From Planctomicrobium piriforme (lineage in GTDB: Bacteria > Planctomycetota > Planctomycetia > Pirellulales > UBA1268), in assembly GCA_945869735.1 (NCBI GenBank), contig CAMBPQ010000019.1, positions 1 through 47,184 of the forward strand: a stretch of 47,184 bases of DNA, read 5' to 3'. The notes below the pieces were generated by a model, which saw only the letters and a program-made list of their open reading frames with translations, made no database searches and had not been told where the DNA came from. Numbering within the stretch: position 1 is the stretch's first letter; each line of letters begins with the position of its first letter. A program made the position numbers and the translations under genes. Shown in pieces: positions 9,301-16,833 of the stretch.

Positions 9301-10930
9301 GGTGGCCGAGTCGGTGAATACGTCAGCCGACGATCAGCTCTCGCCGGAACTGGCGTACGCCTCGAAGGCGGAAGGCGGGCACTTCGATCCGGAGTCGGTC
9401 GATCCTGATACGGGCTATTTTCTCCAGAAACTCCTTGGCCACGAGCGGGAGGGCTTCCTCTGGCAGAAGCTCCGGGCTCCGCGGAGTTACGACTACAAAA
9501 AGGCGGAAAACAAGACCTACAACGAGCGGTATCGGATGCCGCAGTTTCCCTTCAACGATGAGCAGCGCGAAGCGGTCATGACGTTCGTGCTCGGCTTGGT
9601 GGCCGAGCCTCCAGCCCCGCAGTACGTGCACCAACCGGCTCCCCGGGAGCAGGCCCGCCTCGACGGTCTCGTCGTCGCCGAGCAATACAACTGCGGCGGG
9701 TGCCACGCGCTCAACATGGATCGCTGGGACATCCGTTACACGCCGGGATCGCTCGGTGAATCGCCGCTCGCGGCAGACTATCCGTTCCTTTCGCCGCACT
9801 TCACCCCGGATCAGGTGGCAGCGTCGGTCGCGACCGATCGTCAGGGCCGTCGCAGGACGACGCTCGTGGGCATGCCAGTGCTTGATCCCCAGACGGGCAG
9901 GCCGCAGTTTGTCGATGAGGATGGAGTGCCGATCGAGGAGGGAGACACCGAGTCGGTGGCGCACAGGCCGTTCACGCTCTGGCACGATGCGCTCGTCGAC
10001 GGTGAGCCGCGAGTTGTCGGCGGTCAAAACGTTGTCGTGCCCGAGGACGCGATCCTTGCCGGACGTCACTATCCGGCCAAGGGGGGCGACCTCGCGAAAC
10101 TGCTCTTCCCGGTCGTGATCGCTGACGAGAAGGCTGTAAACCCCAACGTGAAGGCGGACGACGCCTGGGGATGGCTCCCGCCCCCGCTGGTGGGCGAGGG
10201 CAGGAAGGTCCAGTCGGCCTGGCTCCACAAGTTCCTGCTCAATCCCCATCCGATCCGTCCGCCTGCCGTCCTGCGGATGCCCAAGTTCAACTTCGATTCG
10301 AAGCAGGCCGCAGCGCTCGTCAACTACTTCGCCGCGGTCGACGGGGCGGACTACCCGTACGTCTATGACCCGCGTCTCGACGAGAGCTCGCTGGCGGAGG
10401 TCGAGAAGTCGCATCCCGGGCATCTCGAGGGCGCGCTGAAAATCGTGACCAACAACAACTACTGTGTGAAGTGTCATCTCTTGGGCGACTACACACCGCC
10501 CGGCAGTGTGAAGGCCCTCGCGCCGCAGTTGCAGAAGGCGCACGAACGGTTGCGGCCCGACTACGTGCACGGCTGGATCGCCAACCCGAAGCGATTCCTG
10601 CCGTACACGGGCATGCCGGTCAATATTCCGTTCGACAAGCCGGTCAGTCAGGACCTCTATCGGGGCACGAGCGAACAGCAACTCGACGCCCTCACCGACC
10701 TGCTCATGCACTTCGATGCGTTTGCAAAGAAGAACATGTCGCTGGAGGCCTTCCTGCGGCAGCCGGCACCGGCCGCCCAGCCGGGCCAGCAGCCGGCGGC
10801 TGAATCGCCGCGGGCCGCCACGGAATCGCCGGCGTCTGACCAGAACCGCACCTCAATGAAGTCTGTCTCGCCGGGGAGTTCGCCTCTCTCCGCCATCGGC
10901 TCCCCTGAGTCGTCGGCCACACTAAACTAA
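6311..10930 (+). CDS. Giant octahaem cytochrome c with coiled coil and PDZ domain
   Basis: This 1539-residue protein probably replaces cytochrome c1 as electron acceptor of the Rieske/b complex. Order: an N-terminal anchor helix (about 12-34), a charged coiled-coil region (about 50-265), CTTCH (296-300), a PDZ-like domain (about 356-430, with AAAAGLQAGDVITAVDGGKV), then CTICH (455), CLKCH (510), CYGCH (546), CLACH (750), CYSCH (934), CGGCH (1128) and CVKCH (1385). That makes eight CxxCH haem sites. A Gly/His-rich stretch lies near 977-996 and the last 55 residues are a Pro/Ala/Ser tail. The segments between later haems look like repeated mono-haem cytochrome c modules with distal methionine candidates (for example PSTKMPRFF, PKTIMPNV, ILRMPKFN-like). 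It lies 60 bases after cytochrome b. A PDZ domain inside a respiratory cytochrome is unusual. Confidence 0.93.
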   Translation: MPATEQTWRNLKLLHVAFAVTAVLLLLATVLMLTADHNRPWKKYAREFRNLETWSAVAKIDEQDSKAFESRREELEAALAEARRADLDGDAARAFVATVRTVPEDAQAADLAELDIDQLQSQKDPEERLVLRGDLLARLQDIVKRAKFREDNLAGSLKLRRAKLDKNRADYELSVAEEAPDERQAELLTLADSKRAEVSAATLAFQAANTHRKSLDALLQRITKPEDEAAKAVADHRKTLVQLQKTLEQRRPNVGKSLLELPVLDAFNSPLRVDQIWLPQLTLNNNFRDVARFDRCTTCHRGMDKSQAGAPLDPAYPQAQAIEVALPATASQPAANMKDMKDMAAGDGNDQLESRYGLRLAAIGLVQADDPTISVVVPESPAAAAGLQAGDVITAVDGGKVLTRKAALTALELPSSGKSLTLAVRRGVPEPYSTHPRLDLFVGDSSPHPMKNFGCTICHGGQGSSTSFKWASHSPNTPKQSHEWHDEFGWFNNHHWIFPMLPQRFEESSCLKCHHQVVDLEPSEKFPEPPAPKLVEGYHLIRSYGCYGCHEISGWAGPDKRIGPDMRVEPNFHEVAEALADDSGLKALGDTVVRWVSDVRSSPDGRESRNRLREAIERDAAAGADAKLSQRSHQMATLLKDVETPGTFPKVGPSLRYVSSKVGFDWLYSWLRNPQEFRPSTKMPRFFGLWSHLEGKQLEESKRYEPLEIRSMVHYLTAASAAFDYVKPYEGITATADVARGRKVVQLRGCLACHQHDDFPEAASTHGPNLSRIGAKASSIPQGKQWLYSWLREPSRYHPKTIMPNVLLEPVPLADGTVSDPAADATEYLMTSGRDWKPAQEWKVETLDGETGFPMASAGPLSAEERQALDELALMYLKERFTTTRAEQVLQAGLPADQAGILGDERMFAGLAGPTRDQTLLSYVGKKTINKLACYSCHDIPGFEDGKPAGAALADWGRKDPSRIAFEQASHFVTRQLGGGHGHGSHGGHEGDAHGNPVAESVNTSADDQLSPELAYASKAEGGHFDPESVDPDTGYFLQKLLGHEREGFLWQKLRAPRSYDYKKAENKTYNERYRMPQFPFNDEQREAVMTFVLGLVAEPPAPQYVHQPAPREQARLDGLVVAEQYNCGGCHALNMDRWDIRYTPGSLGESPLAADYPFLSPHFTPDQVAASVATDRQGRRRTTLVGMPVLDPQTGRPQFVDEDGVPIEEGDTESVAHRPFTLWHDALVDGEPRVVGGQNVVVPEDAILAGRHYPAKGGDLAKLLFPVVIADEKAVNPNVKADDAWGWLPPPLVGEGRKVQSAWLHKFLLNPHPIRPPAVLRMPKFNFDSKQAAALVNYFAAVDGADYPYVYDPRLDESSLAEVEKSHPGHLEGALKIVTNNNYCVKCHLLGDYTPPGSVKALAPQLQKAHERLRPDYVHGWIANPKRFLPYTGMPVNIPFDKPVSQDLYRGTSEQQLDALTDLLMHFDAFAKKNMSLEAFLRQPAPAAQPGQQPAAESPRAATESPASDQNRTSMKSVSPGSSPLSAIGSPESSATLN

Positions 10931-10988
10931 GAGAGTCGGCTTGCTGTCCGATTCACGCCTTTTTTCGCCCACCTCTCGGAGAGCCACG

Positions 10989-11771
10989 ATGAAATGCTCC
11001 TGCTCGATATGGTCGCTCGGCTTCGCGGTCGTTGCTGTGGCAGTCATCGGCACTGCTTCGGCCGACGAGTGGGGTGTCGTGAAGGGGAAGTTCGTGTTCG
11101 GTGGCGCCGTCCCGTCCGCTGCGGAGCTCAAGACCGACAAGGACCAGGAAGTGTGCGGCAAGCACAAGTTGCTCGCCGAGGAGCTCGTGGTCGGTGCAGA
11201 CAAGGGTGTGGCCAACGTCGTCGTCTTCGTTCGGGATAAGGGTGTCAAAGTGAATCCGGAAGTCGCCAAGGCGGCCGCAGCGGAGAAGGTCGTACTCGAC
11301 AACAAGGGTTGCCGCTTCGAGCCGCATGTGGCGTTTGTCCAGGTCGGCCAGGAACTGGTTATCAAGAATTCCGACACGGTCGGCCACAACAGCAACGTCG
11401 CGACGGTCAAGAATGCGCCCTCCAACAATATCATCCCGGCCAGCGGCGAGGTGTCGGCAAAGTTCACCAGCGAAGAGGCGATTCCGGCGCAGGTCACCTG
11501 CAACATCCATCCGTGGATGAAGGCATGGCTGGTCGTCCGGCCCAATCCCTATGCGTCGGTGTCGAAGACCGACGGCACATTTGAGATCAAGGATGTCCCC
11601 GTGGGCGAAGTCGAACTGCAGTTCTGGCACGAGAAGGCTGGCTACATCGGCGAGATGACCATCGGCGGCAAGGCGGAAAAGGCGGCGAAGGGTCGCAAGA
11701 AGGTCTCCGTGGCCGCGGCCGGCACCGACCTCGGTGAGATCGTGCTTGAGCCCGCCATCTTCCAAAAGTGA
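10989..11771 (+). CDS. Secreted cupredoxin (type 1 copper protein) with C-terminal regulatory-like domain
   Basis: This 260-residue protein starts at the ATG at 10989, which has GGAGAG just upstream; a longer in-frame start adds residues that do not resemble a signal. A signal peptide ends near TASADEW. Type 1 copper ligands are visible: H133 in DTVGHNSN and C171, H174 and M177 in CNIHPWM. After the cupredoxin, SKTDGTFEIKDVPVGEVELQ looks like a carboxypeptidase-regulatory-type beta sandwich. The family is often annotated as methylamine-utilisation-like or plastocyanin-like. In this position it is most simply a soluble electron carrier between the multihaem cytochrome and the oxidase CuA; that role is inferred. 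A lipoprotein paralogue follows 12 bases downstream. Confidence 0.88.
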   Translation: MKCSCSIWSLGFAVVAVAVIGTASADEWGVVKGKFVFGGAVPSAAELKTDKDQEVCGKHKLLAEELVVGADKGVANVVVFVRDKGVKVNPEVAKAAAAEKVVLDNKGCRFEPHVAFVQVGQELVIKNSDTVGHNSNVATVKNAPSNNIIPASGEVSAKFTSEEAIPAQVTCNIHPWMKAWLVVRPNPYASVSKTDGTFEIKDVPVGEVELQFWHEKAGYIGEMTIGGKAEKAAKGRKKVSVAAAGTDLGEIVLEPAIFQK

Positions 11772-11783
11772 TCGGGGAGATCC

Positions 11784-12686
11784 ATGACGATGCACATTCG
11801 GACGATGCACATTCGGACGTCTCTGGCCCTTGGTCTTTGCCTCGTTTTTTTTGCCTGCCTCGGGTGCGGGCCACAGCGGGTCGCCGCCCCCGTCGCTGAT
11901 CGGCAGGCCGCCGAGACGATCCGCGCCGGGCTCGTAGTGGCGGCCACTGCGGCCACCGGCGTCGGGGAGGTTGCATCCTCTGGCGCCGGCTGGGCGACGC
12001 TCAAGGGCCGGTTTGTGTTTGCCGGCACTCCCGGGCAACCGAAGCCGCTTGTCGTTGACAAAGACACCGAAGTCTGCGGCAAGACATCGAAGATCTTCGA
12101 CCAGTCGTTGCGGGTCGATGCATCGAGCAAGGGGCTTGCCGACGTCGTTGTCTTTGTCCGCAAGGCGAGTCGCGTGAAGAATCCCGTGCCCGACACCCCG
12201 CTTGTCTTCGATCAGAAGAACTGCGAGTTCCTGTCGCCGGTGTTTGTTGCCCGGTTGGGGCAACCAGTGGAGGTGCGCAACAGCGACCCTGTGGGCCACA
12301 ACACCAACATCGACGGTACGAGTTTTAATCAGCTGATTCCGGCTGGTCAGTCCACGACCTACTCTCCCAACTCCGAAATGGGCGTGCCCAAGACGGCGAC
12401 GTGCAACATCCATCCATGGATGAAGGCCTATGTCCTGTTCCGCAAGGATGGCTACGTCGCCGTGTCGGCGGCGGACGGTAGTTTTTCGATCCCCGACCTG
12501 CCCGCAGGTGAGCCGCTGGAGTTTCAGGTGTGGCACGCGAGGTCAACGGGCCCAAGCGGCGGCCTCGGCCTTGAGCGGCCAGACCTCAAATGGAGCCCCA
12601 AGGGGCGTTTCGTCATCACCCTGCAGGCCGACGACGTCAAGGATCTGGGTACGCTCGATGTTCCGGCCGGTTCGATTGGCACCTGA
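11784..12686 (+). CDS. Cupredoxin lipoprotein, paralogue of the preceding gene
   Basis: Like its neighbour it has a cupredoxin fold with H172 in DPVGHNTN and C207, H210 and M213 in CNIHPWM (numbered from the ATG at 11784). A C-terminal beta-sandwich (SAADGSFSIPDLPAGE) follows. The N-terminus ends in FFACLGCGPQ, a lipobox-like stretch, so it is probably membrane-tethered while its paralogue is free. The start is ambiguous: a 15-base tandem duplication places ATGs at 11784, 11790 and 11805, and GGGGAGA lies at 11775-11781, only a few bases before 11784, so 11790 is equally plausible. The role as a tethered copper electron carrier is inferred from context. Confidence 0.87.
   Translation: MTMHIRTMHIRTSLALGLCLVFFACLGCGPQRVAAPVADRQAAETIRAGLVVAATAATGVGEVASSGAGWATLKGRFVFAGTPGQPKPLVVDKDTEVCGKTSKIFDQSLRVDASSKGLADVVVFVRKASRVKNPVPDTPLVFDQKNCEFLSPVFVARLGQPVEVRNSDPVGHNTNIDGTSFNQLIPAGQSTTYSPNSEMGVPKTATCNIHPWMKAYVLFRKDGYVAVSAADGSFSIPDLPAGEPLEFQVWHARSTGPSGGLGLERPDLKWSPKGRFVITLQADDVKDLGTLDVPAGSIGT
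11786..11817 (+). repeat. Tandem 15-base duplication over the start codons of the cupredoxin lipoprotein
   Basis: The unit GATGCACATTCGGAC occurs twice back to back. It duplicates the residues MHIRT and creates extra in-frame ATGs at 11790 and 11805 behind a single ribosome-binding site. It is probably a replication-slippage event. Confidence 0.8.
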
Positions 12687-12711
12687 CGCACATTTCGTTT
12701 TAACCACAGCC

Positions 12712-14049
12712 ATGACCAACACCCCATCATTCGTCCACCGTTCGTGTTACGCAACGCTCGCGTTTGCAATCGTCGTTGGTGCCGCCGCCGGATGCGGCAA
12801 GACGCAGCCGGCGTCGTTCCGGCTCAACATGGTGCAGGCCACGAAGACGTCCGCACCGGAGGCGGATCTGGAGAGGCCGTGGGAGAAGTGGTCGCAGGAT
12901 CGGCAATCGCAGGTCGCCACCATCCTTCTGGCGATGTTTGGCACGCCGGACGAGCCTCTTGCGCTGGCGGAATCGGGGCTCGATGAGGCCAAGCTCCGCC
13001 TCGCCGCGGGGCCGGTGCGGAGCGACATCGTGGGCCGTAAAAACGGCCTCTATCGTGAACACTGCGTGCACTGCCACGGCATTTCGGGCGATGGCATGGG
13101 GCCGACGGCCGCGTTTCTTAATCCCTACCCCCGCGACTACCGCCCGGGGAAGTTCAAGTTCAAGAGCACCTGGCGGGATGCCAAGCCAACCAGCGCCGAT
13201 CTTGTGCGGGTGTTGCACGAGGGGATCGCGGGCACCTCAATGCCATCCTTCGCGCTCTTGGCTCCCACGCAGGTTGACGCGCTCGCAGAATATGTCAGGT
13301 ATCTCAGCATCCGTGGTGAGGCGGAACTCGCGCTCTTCACCTACGCGGAACAGGAACTCGGCGGCGACGAGCAGTTGCCGACTACCCGCGAGTTCCTCGT
13401 GGACGAGATCCTCACGCCGATCGTGGGCAAGTGGGCCGCGGCCGAGGAGTCACAGATTCCGATCGCGGCCGTACCCGCTGGCGTTGACTTCGGGTTGCCG
13501 GCGAGTGACTTCGCCAACCGGGAGTCAGTGGCCCGCGGGAGGGTGCTGTTTCTCGGGGACGGTGGCTGCGTGAAGTGTCACGGCGTGACGGCGTTGGGCG
13601 ATGGCCAGGCCAACGACTACGACGACTGGAACAAGACGATCGTCGAAGTCAGTAAGGAAGTTGCAGGCAGCCTCGACGCATCTCGGCAGGCGCCGACCGG
13701 CGAACTGAGCCCGGAGAAACTCGCCGAACACCGGGCCCGGGCGGAATGGCTTCACGCATTCGTCGAGGTGCTGGAGGGCGACGCGCTGCGACCGCGGACG
13801 ATCCCGCCGCGAAATCTGCGGCAGGGGGTCTACCGCGGTGGGCGGCGCCCGCTCGATCTCTACCGCCGGCTCTATACGGGCATCAATGGCGCACCGATGC
13901 CCGGCGTGGGGCCGTCGGGGCCCGGCGGCAAGGGCAGCGTCGCCGACGCGGAGATTTGGCACATCGTTAACTACATCCGGTCGTTGCCGTATGAGTTCGA
14001 CGGTGAACTGGGGGCCGACAGGCCAATGATTGCGAAGGATCGGTTCTAG
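12712..14049 (+). CDS. Dihaem cytochrome c lipoprotein
   Basis: This is a 445-residue protein with a signal peptide ending in a lipobox (GAAAGCGK) and two haem sites, CVHCH (118-122) and CVKCH (286-290). The first domain continues GISGDGMGPTAAFLNPYPRD, typical of class I cytochrome c domains in oxidase clusters. The region around 395-430 (NGAPMPGVGPSGPGGKG, then IWHIVNYIRSLP) resembles the distal part of a cytochrome domain with an axial methionine. It lies between the copper carriers and coxB, so it probably delivers electrons to the CuA subunit. The start at 12712 gives a clean lipoprotein signal; the frame stays open upstream but is not protein-like. Confidence 0.9.
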   Translation: MTNTPSFVHRSCYATLAFAIVVGAAAGCGKTQPASFRLNMVQATKTSAPEADLERPWEKWSQDRQSQVATILLAMFGTPDEPLALAESGLDEAKLRLAAGPVRSDIVGRKNGLYREHCVHCHGISGDGMGPTAAFLNPYPRDYRPGKFKFKSTWRDAKPTSADLVRVLHEGIAGTSMPSFALLAPTQVDALAEYVRYLSIRGEAELALFTYAEQELGGDEQLPTTREFLVDEILTPIVGKWAAAEESQIPIAAVPAGVDFGLPASDFANRESVARGRVLFLGDGGCVKCHGVTALGDGQANDYDDWNKTIVEVSKEVAGSLDASRQAPTGELSPEKLAEHRARAEWLHAFVEVLEGDALRPRTIPPRNLRQGVYRGGRRPLDLYRRLYTGINGAPMPGVGPSGPGGKGSVADAEIWHIVNYIRSLPYEFDGELGADRPMIAKDRF

Positions 14050-14067
14050 CGGCCCACCTGAGTTCGC

Positions 14068-14097
14068 GATGGGCCGGGATGGGCCGGGATGGGCGAG
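14068..14097 (+). repeat. Short tandem repeat before coxB
   Basis: GATGGGCCGG is repeated twice, followed by a third degenerate unit GATGGGCGAG, in the 77-base gap between the dihaem cytochrome and coxB. No function is evident; it may reflect slippage. Confidence 0.6.
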
Positions 14098-14126
14098 CGG
14101 TTTTCACGAGCAGGGAGTGATGTGAC

Positions 14127-14918
14127 GTGGGTAAGCGATTGGCGGCAATGTTTTGGGCGCTGTTGTTTCTCGCGGTGCCGGTCCTCGGCGTGGCGACCTT
14201 TGCCATTGCGCCGGCTTACGACCACTGGCTGCCGAAGGACGTGTCGGAGCACGGTCAGAGCATCGACTCGCTCTTCTACTTCATCCTTGCATTGACGGGT
14301 GTGGTGTTCGTCGTGACCGAGGTGATTCTCTTCTGGTTTATGTGGAAATACGACGCCTCGAGACGGCCGGAGGGGGCCACGTATCTCCAGGGTAGCCATA
14401 CGCTCGAGGTGGTCTGGACGATCATCCCGGCGGCCACGCTGCTGTTTCTTGCCATCTACCAGATGAATGCCTGGGCGGACGTGAAGATGCGGCGGCCCGT
14501 GATGTCGCCGACGGTCGAGGTGGTGGCGAGGCAGTTTGAGTGGCGACTGCGATATCCGGGCCGCGACGGCACGCTCGGCACGGCCGACGACCTGTTTCTG
14601 GTGAATGACCTCCATCTGCCGATCGATGAAGACGTCCTCGTCCAACTCAAGAGCATGGACGTGCTCCACAGCTTCTTCCTGCCCAATGTGCGGATCAAAC
14701 AGGATGCCGTGCCGGGCATGAAGATCCCCGTCTGGTTCAAGGCTCGTGAAGTGGGAGAGTTTGACATCGTCTGCGCCGAACTCTGCGGCTGGGGCCATTA
14801 CAAGATGAAGGGCCGCGTGACGTTCGAGACGCGGGCCGAGTTTGATGCGTGGCTCGAGCGGAAATATGCCGAGCAGCAGGCGGTGCAACCGCAGACCGAA
14901 GTCGCTCGAGCCGACTGA
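14127..14918 (+). CDS. coxB: Cytochrome c oxidase subunit II
   Basis: This subunit holds the dinuclear CuA centre that receives electrons for the oxidase. Two N-terminal transmembrane helices (about 8-28 and 47-70) precede a cupredoxin domain with H181 (DVLHSFFLPN) and C216, E218, C220, H224 and M227 in CAELCGWGHYKMKG, a complete CuA ligand set. It starts at GTG 14127 with AGGGAG about 10 bases upstream. Its 263 residues leave no room for a fused C-terminal cytochrome c domain, so it is not a caa3-type subunit; the dihaem cytochrome or a cupredoxin upstream must serve as donor. Confidence 0.95.
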   Translation: MGKRLAAMFWALLFLAVPVLGVATFAIAPAYDHWLPKDVSEHGQSIDSLFYFILALTGVVFVVTEVILFWFMWKYDASRRPEGATYLQGSHTLEVVWTIIPAATLLFLAIYQMNAWADVKMRRPVMSPTVEVVARQFEWRLRYPGRDGTLGTADDLFLVNDLHLPIDEDVLVQLKSMDVLHSFFLPNVRIKQDAVPGMKIPVWFKAREVGEFDIVCAELCGWGHYKMKGRVTFETRAEFDAWLERKYAEQQAVQPQTEVARAD

Positions 14919-14963
14919 ACCCCCGAACAACACCGACCTTTCGCCTGATCCGAGGAACCCACG

Positions 14964-16784
14964 ATGACACCTCCCACCGCAGCCACCGCCTCACCGACGA
15001 TCGCTCATGGCCCCGCGACGCTCGTCGTGCCGAGGAAGCACCGGCCTGTGGCTGAGTTCCTCTCGACGTACGTGTTCTCGAAGGACCACAAGGTCATCGG
15101 GCTGCAGTTCCTGTTCTCGACGCTGCTCTGGTTCCTCGTCGGTGGGCTCCTCGCGCTCGCGGTTCGCTGGCAGGTTGCCTGGCCGTGGTCCGACGTGCCT
15201 GTGGTGGGCAAGCTCTTCGCGCAGGAGGGCGGCCAGATGTCGCCCGAGTTCTACACGATGCTCTTCACCATGCATGCTTCGGTGATGATCTTCCTGGTGA
15301 TCATCCCCATTCTGGCGGGAGCCTTCGGCAACTTCCTGATCCCGCTCATGATCGGCGCCGACGACATGGCGTTTCCGACGCTCAACATGCTGTCGTATTG
15401 GTTCATGTGGCCGGCATTCATTGCCTTCACGGCGAGTTTCTTCGTCGAGGGAGGCGCGGCCTCCGGCGGTTGGACGAGTTATCCTCCGCTCTCCACCAAT
15501 CCGGCATCATCGCCCGCGAGTGGCATGGGGCAGACGCTCTGGCTGCTCGGGCTGACGCTCGTGGGCGTGTCGTCGATGCTCGGGAGCGTCAACTACATGA
15601 CGACTATCATCCTGATGCGGGCCCCCGGAATGACCATGTTCCGATTGCCGATGACGATCTGGGCCATGTTCATCACCGCCATTCTCCAGGCCTTCGCCCT
15701 GCCGGTGCTGACGGCGGCGGGATTCATGCAGCTCACCGACCGTCTGTTGGGCACGGGATTCTTCTCGCCCGAGGGCAGCATGGTCAACAACGCCATTTCC
15801 GGGGCCGGCGGCGGGCAGCCGCTCCTCTGGCAACATCTTTTCTGGTTCTATAGCCACCCGGCCGTTTACATCATGATCCTGCCGGCGATGGGAATGGTGA
15901 GCGACATCCTCACCGTCTTCGCGAGGAAACCGCTCTTTGGCTATCGGCCGATGGTCTACTCCATTGCCGGTATCGCCGGCCTGGGCTTCATCGTCTGGGG
16001 TCATCACATGTTTATGTCGGGCATGAACCCGGCCCTGGGTATCACGTTCATGGTGTCAACGATGATGATCGCCCTGCCGAGCGCGGTGAAGACGTTCAAC
16101 TGGCTGGGCACGCTCTGGGGGGGCAAGATCCAGTTCACGACCTCGATGCTCTTCGCACTGTCGTTCGTTTCAATGTTCATCATCGGTGGCCTGTCGGGCA
16201 TCTTCATGGCCGCCACGCCCGTCGACATCTTCATCCACGACACCTACTTCATCGTGGCACACTTCCACTACGTGCTCTTCGCCGGCACGGCGATGGGCGT
16301 CTGGGCGGCCATTTACTTCTGGTTTCCCAAGATGTTCGGTCGGACGATGAACGAGTTCTGGGGCAAGGTGCACTTCTTTTTGACATTCATCTTTCTCAAT
16401 GGCACGTTCTTCACGATGCACATTCTCGGTGCGGTGGGCTTCCCGCGGCGGCTTGCCGACGCCTACCACTATGAGACCTTCCACCACCTCCAGCCGTTGA
16501 ACGCGTTCATGACGTACTGCGCCATGGGCATGGTGGCCACGCAGGTGATCTTCGCGGCCAACTTCATCTACAGCATGTTCTGGGGGCCCGTCGCAGGACG
16601 GAACCCGTGGAACGCCAACACGCTGGAGTGGACGGCGCCGAGCCCGCCGGGCCACGGCAACTTCGACTACCAGCCGGTGGTCTACCGCGGGCCCTACGAA
16701 TACTCCGTGCCAGGGGTCGAGAAGGACCACCTGATGCAGACCGACCCGCCGAACGCGGCGGCTGCGGCGGCTGCGGCACATTGA
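14964..16784 (+). CDS. coxA: Cytochrome c oxidase subunit I, A2-type haem-copper oxidase
   Basis: Subunit I contains haem a and the haem a3-CuB site where oxygen is reduced. The CuB histidine and cross-linked tyrosine are in SHPAVY (H298, Y302), the CuB histidine pair is in WGHHMF, and the haem ligands are in HDTYFIVAHFHYVLF. The glutamate of A1 oxidases (HPEVY) is absent; FYSHPAVY is the Tyr-Ser pattern described for A2-type enzymes such as Thermus caa3. The D-channel entry region FGNFLIPLMIGADDMAFP is conserved. At 606 residues it has about 12 helices plus a small C-terminal extension ending in an Ala run. GAGGAA lies 7 bases before the ATG. Confidence 0.97.
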   Translation: MTPPTAATASPTIAHGPATLVVPRKHRPVAEFLSTYVFSKDHKVIGLQFLFSTLLWFLVGGLLALAVRWQVAWPWSDVPVVGKLFAQEGGQMSPEFYTMLFTMHASVMIFLVIIPILAGAFGNFLIPLMIGADDMAFPTLNMLSYWFMWPAFIAFTASFFVEGGAASGGWTSYPPLSTNPASSPASGMGQTLWLLGLTLVGVSSMLGSVNYMTTIILMRAPGMTMFRLPMTIWAMFITAILQAFALPVLTAAGFMQLTDRLLGTGFFSPEGSMVNNAISGAGGGQPLLWQHLFWFYSHPAVYIMILPAMGMVSDILTVFARKPLFGYRPMVYSIAGIAGLGFIVWGHHMFMSGMNPALGITFMVSTMMIALPSAVKTFNWLGTLWGGKIQFTTSMLFALSFVSMFIIGGLSGIFMAATPVDIFIHDTYFIVAHFHYVLFAGTAMGVWAAIYFWFPKMFGRTMNEFWGKVHFFLTFIFLNGTFFTMHILGAVGFPRRLADAYHYETFHHLQPLNAFMTYCAMGMVATQVIFAANFIYSMFWGPVAGRNPWNANTLEWTAPSPPGHGNFDYQPVVYRGPYEYSVPGVEKDHLMQTDPPNAAAAAAAAH

Positions 16785-16833
16785 GGGAAAGGGGCGGGGA
16801 AGGAAACAGCTCCGTGCTCCTGGCCCTTGAATC

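Noticed and set aside
3041-10930. Alternative complex III
   Set aside because: That complex has a pentahaem subunit, molybdopterin-like Fe-S protein and NrfD-type subunits, none of which are here; Rieske and cytochrome b are.
10953-12536. A 527-codon minus-strand reading frame opposite both cupredoxin genes
   Set aside because: The plus-strand genes have copper motifs and signals. The minus frame has no recognisable family and is a high-GC shadow.
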